Source: Baylisascaris procyonis
Taxonomy: Eukaryota; Nematoda; Chromadorea; Rhabditida; Ascarididae
Assembly: GCA_037389465.1 (NCBI GenBank)
Contig: JAZARR010000153.1
Location: forward strand, 2,341,001-2,405,000
Reading direction: 5' to 3'
DNA length: 64,000 nucleotides
Position 1 is the first letter of the stretch; every line of letters starts with the position of its first letter. Below the pieces are notes generated by a model. The model was not told where the DNA came from and did no database searches. It saw only the letters and a list, made by a program, of their open reading frames with translations. The translations under genes were made by a program, and so were the position numbers. This document shows positions 26,888 through 38,569 of the stretch, one piece after another.

Positions 26888-29800
26888 TCAATTCTGTTTG
26901 ATATAAACTCGATTGATCATAGAAGAAGCATAAGAGAACATCGAAACAATTACGTTAGGTTGTGCTGTCGTTGGTTCATCGAGCATATTCCGAGATTCCT
27001 CCAATTTTCGAAGAGCACGTTCTATGTCATCGTCTTCTCCTCTCTTATCTGCTTTTGAACTCAACGCATTATCTGCACTAAAAATTAATTTATTTAACGG
27101 AAACTTCAAAAACTACCAAATTGAAAGGCTTTATTCAAATTGAGAAATGAAAAGAAGTGGGATTTTTTTCGGGGATCCTGTTTATATGATAATAGTTTTG
27201 TCTCTTTGGGAAATGAACAAAATAGCTGACCCTAATGGCTATCGATGGCTTGTTTTGACGGAATACTTTTCGTTCGTAGAAAAGACTTTTCTTCATTTTT
27301 TGATGAAATCGATTTATTGGCAGGGATTCTCTTTTCTGTTGAAACAAATTTCTTTCTAGCTGTTGCCAACTTCTAACAGTAATTCCCCTATTTTCTGCTA
27401 CGACGCTTTCGGGAGGAGGGGGAGGCGAACAATACATGCCGACCCCCCCCTCCTCCCCCCCCCACCTTTCCTATCCTCTTGTTTTTAATGTCGTATTCAG
27501 TGATGCAAGGAACTCCTCCCTACTATTCGCCTCGATGTTGAAAAACTATGTTATTTGTCGATTTGCTCCAAGATGATGCAATTCTTTTTAGCCGAGAATT
27601 TCAGTTCATATGTATCAGGCTTATCGTTAAAGGGCGCTGTGGGATGTCCACTCGTGATTTACTAGAGAAGCCCCTGAGATAGTAATGCTGCCACTAAAAT
27701 GATAGAAGCGGGAAATAGAGCACTATCAAATGCCCGGTAGTAACAAATGCCCAAGAATAACCTGAATGTAACAACTGTGGACCGCTTCACCGCATAAGGG
27801 TTCGTTTCTTGCATCTCGTAGACAACTAGAGCATCATTTTTGTATTCTGTACCCCACTGACCCGTATGCCGAGAATAACCTTTGTGAACTTGATCGATTC
27901 ATCTGTGTTGTGGGTGAGGTTGAATTGTTAGATGAACTCAAAAACAATTCACCACTGCTTGTAAAAATTTACGAGCTATTTAAGTTCTGACCATAATAAG
28001 GGGTTCGGAGAATGGGACCGCACCATACGAGTTAGGTTACTTGCAAAAATTGGCTTTAGTAGGAAAATGTTCCCTTCAACAGATAAGAGAACTAATGTCA
28101 ATAAATCGTTTTGTCAACAGAAAGGAGAATACCTGCCAACAAAAAAAAGTTGTTCTCATTTTCTTTCCAAAAATAAGGCTACATTGATGTCAGCCTCGTT
28201 TCGATAGAATGGTTCGTACTAGCAATGACTTAGCAACGATTAAAACCTTGCTTAAATAACGCGACGATAATGATGCTTGAGGCAAAATAAAGTTTTTTTT
28301 TTTGTTATGTGGAATTACGAAATAGCAATGGCGAATAATTGAAAGAATTCGTAAATTTTCAAAGGGTTACAGAACTTTATTGCCAAGAACTTTCAACCTT
28401 TATAAGGGAATGTTGTACGGTCATCGACAACAATGAGGTAAACGAGAAAGTATTTCATTCTTTGCATGAATAAAATCCTCCATTTTTTAGAGAATTAGCC
28501 TCATTGCCACAAAAAATTTCGTTTGTGAGTAACAATTTCATCTTTTGTTCACGCACCTCATATTAAATAGAAATACCTAGCAGCTTATGGATTACAATTA
28601 TTCGCTTCATCGGCTAACTAATTCAATTGCTCTACTCACTGCAAGCAAACAATTTCACTCTTTGTCCGCTTATAGAAAACAGTGAATGCCAACGAAATGA
28701 TAAGAAGCCATGTTTACGAGGGAAAAAAAATTGTCAGAAGGTGGTTACTTGAAGAATCGTCAGAAGAACGCATTGAAACAACAAAACAAGATCAACTGCC
28801 AAAGAAGGCATGCGATACCTCACGAAAAGAGCACTCTCATATTATAAACTGCTGAATCTCAGTTTTCATTCAAGTTTTCGCGACTCATAAAATGAAACTT
28901 ACTCTGAACAATATTGGTGGAAAATCTGATGTCCATTGCTTGCTGCCTCAATTGGGATAAAAATAGGGTCAAGTACTTTTATTCTCGACGCCTGCAAAAA
29001 TTTTTCATGGAATCAACTATGACATTAATCACAAAGCATTCAATATGATTGAAATTAGTGCACTCAATTCCAAGAAACGAGGAATTAAGGTTGAAGAATC
29101 GTATAATCGGTCAGTTTTGTAGGGAATCGTGTTGTTTACCCTTCAATCAGTTTCTTTATATACTTTCGCTAATGGTAAACCCGACCGAATGAAATATACG
29201 GGAAAATATTGTGACAGGATTCCTGGCAAGCTTTTTCACAAAACAACTGGAAATATGCTGCTAATCTGTATAATTCTATCAGGAATAGTGCAATGAAGAT
29301 GTACCTTATAAACAATATAACATTTATTCGCTACTAGATTACTAAGCCTAGGAAAATGATGACTGAGAAGACAGAAAGAAATTGCAAAAGACAATCTTAA
29401 TTGAATTTTTGTTTGCCGCAAAAATGAATTTCACCAACAGGAGCCTCTTGATCATTTCAAAGTAAACAATAAAATAATCCATCAGGCAATTACTTTGCTA
29501 AAAGATTCTTTCTATGGACCATCAATAATTTTCAATTTATGTTTAGCATCACCCAAGTTGTCTATAACACATGTTGGACATTCGTCGTTTCCCTATTTGA
29601 GCAATTCATGCTTATACTAGGATACACATTCCATCATCTCCCAATGGCGACGCTTAACATTGGAATCGAAAAGTGCCATTTTTATAAGTGTGGCCTCATA
29701 TAAAACCATTGGGCAGTGCTTGCATCGAAAACAGGCAGGAAATACAACGATTGATCGCTATTTCACTCATACGCCTGCGGGTTATCGTAGAGCATTCGTA

Positions 29801-32732
29801 TAAACACCCTACTTACTGTGGCAAACAAGGCATCTTATCATGAGCCTTATTTATAATGAATCACTCTCATAACAATACAATATGTGGAAGATGCAACAGC
29901 AAGAAGCATCACTGCAAATGAGTAAAAACAGGCACTTCCGAGTCTTAATAAATGAGGGAATGAGCAATGCAGAAAATTGAGTTCAACAAACACTAACAAT
30001 TCAATATTTGTGATGACTTACTCTTGCTTTGGGAAACTCCCGCAAGGATTAATGACATTGGAAGAAGGATGTTGAGCAATGAAAAACAGAAAAATACATA
30101 TTATGCTGATACTTGCAAAATATCAATTTATGGAAACTTGCAAATGCAACTTGCAAATCAACTTGCAAAAAATGCAAAATACTCGCGAAATATGGTTCAG
30201 GCTCCACTGAGGAGCAGGTAAATTTACGAACTGCCTAGCTAATGTACTAATTTCATTTTCCATATAAACTTATTACATTATGTAGAGGAATAATACATGC
30301 CTTCAAATTGCGTAAGAATTAGAGAGAGTGGGATCAGGTGATATATAAATGTGCTATTGCGCACGTGTTCTTATTTGCTCGCAATTTCGGAGACCAATTT
30401 ACAAGGTCCCATGACGCATATGTCCACTAATTTCATTGTCCTTTTCGTTTGCATTCGCAAAGCTCACTAACGCCGCGGTTGTCTATGCATATGTATATAT
30501 CCTGCGATATTTCTGTATGTACATCACCTTCAGCACTCATTTTACAAAACAGTGAACTGAAATTCATGAAATTTGGCCGGTATAGCGTGCACATTCACCG
30601 ATTGTTATTATCAAACAAAGAAGTGCACCGAAGGGAAGTGAGATGATGTGCCCTCAAGCATCCTCATCGAACAAATCGCGCCCGTAGCTCCATGATTTTC
30701 CAATGCAAAACCAATATAAGTGAAGTTATGCCCTCATACTTGAAATGAATCGGTCACCTACAAACCTTCCGCACATCTCATTTTCCCTTGCATGGATGGT
30801 GTGAAATGGTAACGCCATCGGCTATAAATGGAGCCAAATTTTTTATAACCTTTTGAATGTGTACAACTCTTTTTGAAGTGGTACGGCCGGCGGATAACAT
30901 GGTACAGAAGGTACATTTCATGGTATAGAAGAGGGCACAGTGTTTGCATCAAATTTTTTCATCCCAACCTCATTGGTTTCAGAGTTGAAACTATCGGACA
31001 CACAGGCAGACATATGTACACGAATATTGCAGGACTTAGCATTGTGTACATTTTACAGAAGAAAAGTTGAAAATATGCCTGACAATACAAATCTTTCAGA
31101 AATGATTTTTGCTATACGAGCGACCGTTAATTGCAACCCAATCGCCACAGAATGTACACCAATTATCGACGTGTTTTGATGCGTTGAATTGCCTACAACA
31201 GTTTTCGAAAATTAACCTCAAATATCATATGGAGAGAAGATCATTCTATTACATGCCTTATTTCATCATCTAAGTTCAGCATCTCTTGAGTTGAAAAATA
31301 TAGGAAATGAGAGGATATATCAGGAAAGCTCGTGGTGAAGCTTGTGCAAAGATTAGCAAGAGCGAGTAAAAGATCTCTTGCAAGACTTACAGTGAGAAGT
31401 TCACCGGGTTCATCTCCATTCGCAAGCACCATCACAGCATGAGCATAACGTGGCCTTTCGATTATAAGCTCAGTAGATTCTTCGCCAATTTGATCAACCA
31501 TGATGTCTAAGTGGGCCTCGAAGGCCCGCAATTCCATGTCCGTCATATCTCTGGAAAAAAAACGCGTTGCAAGTGCTTAAAATCGCCATTCAAACCTCCT
31601 AAAAAGGCAAAGAAAGACCTCAGGCAATCCCTTTGAGCTGGCATGGTGTGAAGTCCATAGGACAGAGGCGCCACCTAACGCCAACGTACGCTCATAGCGT
31701 TCGATCGCAAAATTATTAATCAACTTTGCTCTTTTCGCCAATCCCATAGCAAAGCTGACATTTTCCGAGCTTCCTAAGCGGAGTTCCGACATTTCTATGG
31801 GCACTACTTCGTTCTTCGAAAGGGAAGAAATAAAAAGAAAGATGTGGCTTCTGGGCAATAATTTTAGTTTGCAGAAATCGCCATCGGCACCCGTTCGGCC
31901 TCTCAGTAATACGCAGGTCGTAAGACTTATATGATGCGTCATACGATCTATTTTATGCGAAAAGAATGGCAACAATGCAATACCTTTTCAGTTTTGCTCT
32001 TATGGTATAAGATGAACAGTACAGACTTCATTCTGATTCTACAAGCCAGTGCGACGTTACTATCACTTAGCACGAGAGAATCGTGTTCCATCGTTGGCCA
32101 CCAGCTCCATTTAGTCGAGATCAGTGTTACTCACTGTCCCACCATTTTCACTATGCTACATCGGCTATACATGGACACACGCATTCGAATCTGCTTGAAA
32201 ATTACCAAAGACTTTGTTTAAGTGCCCAGAAGAGATAAACAAACGGTTGTTTATGTTACGCAGACAAGCGAACTATGATCGTTCGATGAACTGCGGAAAT
32301 TTCATTTGCTCAAGCATTCTCTGAATGTGGACATCCTAATACGCCAACTCTGATGAGTTGAAAGAAGTTAATTTTCTGAACGATGAGCTATTGGCATTAA
32401 TCTAGAACATCATCAACTGCAACGCTTTATGAATCATTGGACATTAATACGCGTTGAAAATTATTCTGTTTATAAATTTCATGTGGAGCTGATATGAAGC
32501 AGAATGATTTGGCCGATATTTTTTGAAACGTCAAAGTAAGTACTGCAAAAAATATGACTATAAAAGAGTAATAAATCGAATGAATGTTAACAGAGAATAT
32601 AGAGAAAAATATAAAAGTTCGCAAAATTTCAACAACCGCATCTATTACCAACTCAATGATCTTCTTCAATAGTGTCCTCATGTGCGCTTCATCAAAAATA
32701 CCAAAAATGCGATATGAACGCTTTTGCCTTTT
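26888..32732 (-). CDS. candidate multi-exon gene, helical cytosolic protein, family not recognised
   Basis: Six minus-strand segments join in one frame: 32732-32649, 32193-32135, 31550-31391, 31282-31253, 28991-28903 and 27077-26888 (TGA or TAA-type stop at the end). Most have good donors (gtaata, gtgagt, gtaagtc, gtaagt) and acceptors (ttttttttccag, aatttttgcag, atttttag). Joining phases are 0, 2, 0, 0 and 2, all consistent. The product is mostly charged and helical: HMRTLLKKIIEL, then MELRAFEAHLDIMVDQIG, then ELLTMLNLDDEIRH, ending with DDDIERALRKLEESRN. The third and fourth segments recall the three-helix GAT domain of endosomal adaptors, but weakly. The 30-nt fourth exon and the 2.3-kb intron after it are the least certain parts. 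The 5' end may lie further right, or translation may start at the ATG at 31546 behind the ttccag acceptor. Confidence 0.35.
27411..27466. repeat. G-rich/C-rich inverted pair with quadruplex potential
   Basis: gggaggagggggagg (27411-27425) is followed 17 bp later by a C tract (8 C, tcct, 9 C; 27443-27463) that is its near reverse complement. The element can form a GC hairpin. On the minus strand the 9-G and 8-G runs could fold as a G-quadruplex. It is strikingly GC-rich against the local background. Confidence 0.7.
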
Positions 32733-34560
32733 CTTGCAGTGGCATTTTATCGTATCCAAATCCCCATTGCTTCCCTACAACTTATATGTTTCTCTCCTTT
32801 CAAATGATTATAGGTAAAAGCCTAGTAAAGGTTCTTTCTAATCAATGGAAGGTTCATTTATAAGATTCAATACCGTAGAGGGAATTCTTTAGCATGAGAA
32901 ACGACTATACGAGGGAATGCATAAAGTTAGAAATGAGTGAAACTGGCAGTATCGCTGAAATGTTCTGCATGAGTAGTGCATCCTTGAATCACACAAATTG
33001 TTCGTTGGGAATGTCACTAGAAACGACACGTAATGGCACTTCGATGATACTCCATTGAAAAGTGCCAGCGTTGTTCTCTCACAACCATTTAGGTGAGATG
33101 TACATTGGATGAAAAAAAAAAAAAACATGAACGCGTAGGAGTGTTGCGATCCAAGGACAACATTTGTATGTATGAGTTACGCTGCCTCTGCTTCCATTCC
33201 AATATCATAATAAAAATGCCCCACCAGTGTGAATAGCTAAGTTTTTATTGACGCTAGTGGTCGTTGGATAAAACAAACAACCGGCCTAAAAGCTAAAGGT
33301 TACATAGTTGTCAATGATGAGCAAAGGATAATACGTGCACTCAAAATGGATACAGCAAGGCATTTGGGGATTGAATTTCCTGTTCTAGCGTAAAAGGAAA
33401 TCCTTCAGATAAGATGGACTCGCACGTCTAACTGAAGCCCAATCATATGGACGAAAAAAACAGCAAAAAGCTCTTTCCTTCATGTTACATTGCGACCTGC
33501 AAGCAGCAGAGTGCTCCTATGTAAGCATATTTCTAGGCATTATTGGATATTGCCAACTTTCTTTCGGTGCTTGAAGATGAACTAGAAAGTTGGCAGAACA
33601 TTACGGGTGCAGGCGACAGGAGTATATCAGATGAAACGATCAGCTAAGTAGATAGAGAGCCCGAATGACATACAAGTACGGGCAGACGCTATGTCACGGT
33701 AGTGAGAATTGAAACTTCACATTTGCATAAGGTACACATTTGCTAAACATGAGGCAGCGATTATATTCAGCTCAGTGCAAGGTTCTAAATGGCGTTGAAG
33801 AAGATGGAGTTGAAATATTGCCTTCAAAATGCTTGTGGAGGTGTATATGACAAATTGAATAATTCTAGTTTCTGCAGTTCCCGTCACTGCAACAAGTGCA
33901 GCCACAAGTGATCAATGAAATGGAATACATTCAACCTCCCGCCTTCGGGTTCCAATTAATCAGACCATCCATACGAATCTTATACAAAGGATTTGTTTTT
34001 GAGTGGTGATACCATCGCAGAAAGAATCAGAATCGCACAGAACATAGAGAAATTTTTGGCCGCATTTTAGATTTCCGTGGCTTTTTTCGGAGTTAAAAGA
34101 TCAATTGAAAATTTGGACAAAGCACCATAGCATCATGCATAGTATTTCGCCACTTCACCTTCAGCCGCTCCTCACGTGGCACTATCAGGTAAACGAATAA
34201 ATAATTTACAGCTGGATTACCGATGCCATCAGCAAGACATCTGTGCAAACGACAACGGCGATAAATCATCATTGATCATTCCTAGAAACTTAGCTAATAT
34301 TTTCAGTGGAGAGCGAATAATTGTGAGAAATCATTCTTGGAATGAGATATGTGTTTTTGAATAGAAGTTTATGCTGTCGTTAAAAATTATAAATTTTATA
34401 GCGCACATTCATAAAATAGATTTATCCTTTTCCTTTGCTAATTCCTTATTCATAGGAAATCATTTATCGTTGGGGGCTGGCAAAGGTTTAAGTCAAATAA
34501 TTCGAGCATTTGAAAGTACTTTCTGTTGGATCTCTTCGTAGGCGCCATCAAGATGGGATC

Positions 34561-34921
34561 ATGTTTTGTTTTAAAAAAAAGAGAAAATACTACATAGTAG
34601 CAATCTGCCTATTTCTTGTGATAACCATTAATGGCATCAGTTTTACTATTAGTTTTTCAACATTCTTCAAGGACAAATACACATTCCAATTAAACAAGGA
34701 ATACATTAACGACTATTTTTTTCAGTCACTTCAAGTGGCAAAGAAGTATAAACTTCGCAAAACAGATAAGTGCAAGTTGTTATGCAATGATAATCCCGCA
34801 TTTTGCAATCGATCAAGAAGGACAACTATATAGACTACGATCGTCATCATTGAGAAAAGATCAGGAACAATGTTATGCAATAAAGGAGATTCATTCCATC
34901 GTTTCAGTCAACAAGAATTAG
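34561..34921 (+). pseudogene. type II membrane protein N-terminus, possibly frameshifted (fukutin/LicD-like layout, weak)
   Basis: The frame from ATG 34561 begins with a basic cap (FKKKRKYY), then one membrane span (IVAICLFLVITI) and a stem. It then has KCKLLC followed by NPAF, and runs to a stop at 34833. After a TTTT run near 34802 the next frame continues sensibly as AIDQEGQLYRLRSS and ends at TAG 34919-34921, so a 1-nt indel seems to split one reading. The order basic cap, single span, stem, CKxxC, aromatic-Ala-Phe-Ala, then a short basic segment resembles the N-terminal part of fukutin-type LicD sugar-phosphate transferases. This is a resemblance I judge weak. It could be a pseudogene, a sequencing error or two exons of a working gene. 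Confidence 0.35.
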
Positions 34922-35713
34922 CTGAATTGCAGCTCTGCTTCATCTATGTGACAATCACTCGTTCCCTACTACATTTCAGCGGGACTATCTTCGTAACCAA
35001 CAAATCCTTCCCATCAGCCAAAGCCTTCGCGTCACCGTCTATTGTAGTTCTCTTGTGCCACCGCCTTACTTAATATCGCCGCAAATTGAATGGGTCTCAT
35101 AAGTGATCACCCGAAGCGACAATAAATAAGTGCTTCCGAGGTACTCAGGCAGCGAACAAAGCGATATTTGCATTGCCGTGTATCGTCGTATAGAGTTGTG
35201 CGCATGGGCCTTTAAGTGGATGAATAAGCATGAAAAAACTGCAAATTTCACGCAATCGCGAATCTCCCCCGAAGTGTCTATCGCATTGCCAGAGCTTCCA
35301 TAGTGTCATATAAAAAGTAAATTGAGCATAATTAGTTCTGCAGATGACGTTTCAAAACATCTGACAGAATGCAAGAAAAATAGTGAAAACAATATCAATA
35401 TTAATAAAAGAAAAATGCTTCGATCTGATAGAACGAGGAAAAGGACGCATCAAGAAAAGTGAAGCACCTGAATGCAGTAGATGCTTTCACAAGATATACG
35501 TTCACGTTTGCATTTCATGCACTTCAAAGAGCAAAAACGTCGTGAAATTACGATGATAAACATTGATTTCTAGCAGCATCAAATGATAGCATAGATAATC
35601 TCAGAGAACTGCTTCACAACTTGAGGTGTTTGAAGACACGGCTGCACGGAATGCAAAAAACTCGAGCCTCTCTTGTAAAACGGTCAAGTCGTAATAGTCA
35701 TGACATTTTGCAC

Positions 35714-36121
35714 TTATGTCGTACCTTTTAAGGGGGCACTTAAGGCACAACGTTTATTGTTGCAATTGATAGGTTTTTCTTTTTGAAGTATGCGTGAGAA
35801 GCCATTCAAATCACCGAAATGTACAACTCGTTTATACATTGCACATCCGATTTCCTTTTTAACGCCATGGAAAAAAACGAAGATTGTTAAACCGTTGCTC
35901 TGAAGATCAAAATTACTTCCGGTGGCCTTTTCAAATAAAACGTTGTACGTCAACAGCAAATCACTCCTATTGCACATTTTACTCTCCAATTTGTCGTTCA
36001 GCAGGGTTATCGAAGAAACTGAATTCAGGCCAATATTTTTTTCGGCAGTTATAAGCTTTAAGGCTTCAATATAACAATCTCGCAGTGTACATGAGTTTGG
36101 CGCAGGTGGCCAAAAACGATT
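35714..36121 (-). CDS. 136-codon open segment, protein-like, family not recognised
   Basis: The minus-strand frame is free of stops from just after a TGA (36124-36122) to the stop at 35714. It contains CTLRDCYIEALKLITAEKN, then LTIFVFFHGVKKEI and six or more cysteines. A donor-like gtacga follows LSAPLK near 35722. No acceptor lies between the upstream TGA and the first protein-like residues (RFWPPAP), so the 5' exon limit is unclear. Layout and neighbourhood hint at a relative of the membrane protein at 34561, in opposite orientation, but I cannot show homology. Confidence 0.35.
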   Translation of the reverse strand, partial: NRFWPPAPNSCTLRDCYIEALKLITAEKNIGLNSVSSITLLNDKLESKMCNRSDLLLTYNVLFEKATGSNFDLQSNGLTIFVFFHGVKKEIGCAMYKRVVHFGDLNGFSRILQKEKPINCNNKRCALSAPLKGTT

Positions 36122-37202
36122 TCAACCAGCAACGATGTCACCAATGACGTTATTGAGATAAGCAGCCACCCTATTTCACGTCATAGCGCAGTGTGACATG
36201 ATTCCATAGTCTAAGAGATACATGCAAAAATGAACCCCGCGAATGAAAACAAAGTACTTGTTGTTTTATGTTTGTATAGTTATTCAATGTTTTGCCTGAT
36301 CATTCACGCCAAGCCAGAAATCTTTCAGCAATAATCCCTTTTAAAAATCCCATAAAATTACGCTGAATATTTCTCTGAACCAATCGCATTCCTGCCTTGA
36401 CTGTATAAGAAGCTATCAAAAAACTAAGGCTGAAATTTACAAAGAAAAAGCGGAATGAGCATTTGCCCAAAATTTGTGAGGCATGTCGTTTCGGTCAGAA
36501 TTGAACAGTGGTCACCAGCATTGCGCCGTTAAACAGCTCATTTTCCTTTAAGTGATGGCTTCAATGGCAAATTTTTTAGCGAATCGAAGCGAACAATATC
36601 ATTTGTTTCATTTGTTTCTCCCATAAACTCATTTTTCTGCGCTTTTCAGAAACAGCATCAGTATAGATCGTCTGTATGAGAAAAAAAGAAAACCTTATGG
36701 ACCGAAAATTTCTTCATAGGAGAATTACGATTGGAATGAGTCCTTTTTTTCAACTTCACTGAAAGGAACTATTTAATTGTCACTATAAGGCCATCGTAAT
36801 CGCATTTTTAAGGTGAACAATAAAATTTGCATATAATTTTTATCATGATGCCATCTAATATTCATTCAATGGTAAGTTCACGCTAAAACTTACTGTAAAC
36901 CAACATCATCAACTCTCTATCGAAAATTTAGCGCATTTTGAAATATCAGTAAAACTTGCATTCTTAATCATTATTATGCGAGCTAGTAAGCGTTGTTTGA
37001 ACTTATAAATCATTCACACTAGAGCTTTACCACAATTCTGAATAGGGAATTGAGGAACTCGGCGACTCTCGGATTTAAACCTTGGAATCCAACAAATCCC
37101 CGAAAGAAAAACCAAGGCAACAAATAATAGAAAGAAGCTGCAAAACAATGAGGAACATATTCTGATCCAAACACATTTGCTCACTATGCGCTAAACGCCC
37201 TT

Positions 37203-37397
37203 CTAAAACAACTTGATTAGTAAACTTAATCCATCGCGTGCAAAATATTTTCCTTCATGGAAGAGTGGCATAGGCAAGTTGGGAAATTGCTCTGGACCCT
37301 CCCTACTCGTCATTATTTCTATTTTCAAGTTTTTCCGCTTGTTTCGTTCGCCCCAGACTGAAAGTTTCGATATCTTCTGAGCATCAAGAAGTTTCAA
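37203..37397 (-). CDS. short open frame upstream of the 35.7-36.1 kb segment, unidentified
   Basis: This 64-codon minus-strand frame contains LSVWGERNKRKNLKIE and PNLPMPLFHEGKYFARDG. An acceptor-like gattttggttgaag precedes it. It may be an upstream exon of the open segment at 35714-36121 on the same strand; donor and phase were not resolved. Confidence 0.25.
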   Translation of the reverse strand: MKLLDAQKISKLSVWGERNKRKNLKIEIMTSREGPEQFPNLPMPLFHEGKYFARDGLSLLIKLF

Positions 37398-38288
37398 CTC
37401 CCTTCAACCAAAATCAGCTTAAATATTTTCGGCTCATCTTCATCGTCTTATCTGGTAAAGCATATGTCCGAGTCATAAAGCTCGAAAGTCCTGACAGCTG
37501 TTTAAAATTTTTTTTTAATTTTCGACTTTCTTCATACATCGTCCTCTCACTTTTCTTCTTTCAGATCTTTTCACTTAAAGAACTACACAAAAACAACGTC
37601 GTGAGATGCTCCACTATCTCTTAGCTAGCTGAAAAGGCATTAATTATTTCACTGGATCATAATGCGATTTTATGACTTGCCTAGAACGCTCTCTAAAGAA
37701 GTAAATCACAGATACTTTCCGAAAGGTGAAAAGAAAGTTTATTTCGAATGATGCACTTTTTATCATCTCTGTGGAGTGTACCCATAACGGAGATGATAAA
37801 AACCGCTTGTGAAGCTCGCATCCCTATGGCAAAAGAGTGCCTTGCTTAGCCCCCAAGAAAATGTCACGAATGTGATCACAGCATCAGTGAAAATAGGTCG
37901 TTGGCAAGAACAATTACGACAACATCCAGCATTATGTCGCTGGAATTTTCGAGTTTTCGAGGTTTCCAACTTTTTTTTCGCTCTCAAGAATTTTCATCAA
38001 TCGAATTCATTCATTAAGCTGCTTCAGTCTATTACACGTTGAAAAGTTGGAAAATTTCAGCTCGACGGGAAAACACAAAAATGTCGATCGAATGCTCTCA
38101 TTTTTACGATGTAATTCATGCACCGAAAAGCATGCTCATTTGAAAAATTGCCCTCCTTTCTTCCGTAAAACGAAAATTTCGCTCATTTAGAGCGGTTTCT
38201 TTGGGCAGTTTCCTCATTTTCTGCCGCAATGTTTTGGATTTTCGGCTCTAAATCGAGTAATTTCTAAGTGCCCTTTTCTTGCTTGCAG

Positions 38289-38561
38289 TCCTCAATCGCA
38301 CCACACAGTAAACGTTATCACTCACACTGGAACGATCACGAAAAGCCTTCGATAATCCACATAATAATTAAAGATAATAGCGTTTTTATGACAGGCGCTT
38401 ATTATCGGCGGGTTTATTCAAAGATGACCATCGAGTCTAAACATTTAGACTATGAGTATGAAGTGGACTATTCCCAGCGTCAAAAGGAACTTGTAATAGA
38501 ATTGCTAATTAGAAAAGGAAATAACAATAGCAGCTGGATTCTAGAATCGGTACCACTTTGA
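38289..38561 (+). CDS. exon-like open frame with strong acceptor, possible terminal exon
   Basis: The acceptor ttttcttgcttgcag ends exactly at 38288. The frame that follows is open for 90 codons to TGA. It contains KPSIIHIIIKDNSVFMTGAY followed by a charged region (YEYEVDYSQRQKELV). The short hydrophobic strand then turn is reminiscent of the middle of fukutin-like proteins. It might therefore be a distal exon of the gene starting at 34561 on the same strand, across an intron of over 3 kb. That link is speculative. Confidence 0.4.
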   Translation, partial: SSIAPHSKRYHSHWNDHEKPSIIHIIIKDNSVFMTGAYYRRVYSKMTIESKHLDYEYEVDYSQRQKELVIELLIRKGNNNSSWILESVPL

Positions 38562-38569
38562 AAGGGTCC

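Noticed and set aside
31931..32221. 96-codon plus-strand frame as a gene
   Set aside because: It overlaps a minus-strand exon with stronger splice signals and has no motif. It is kept only as a note among the findings.
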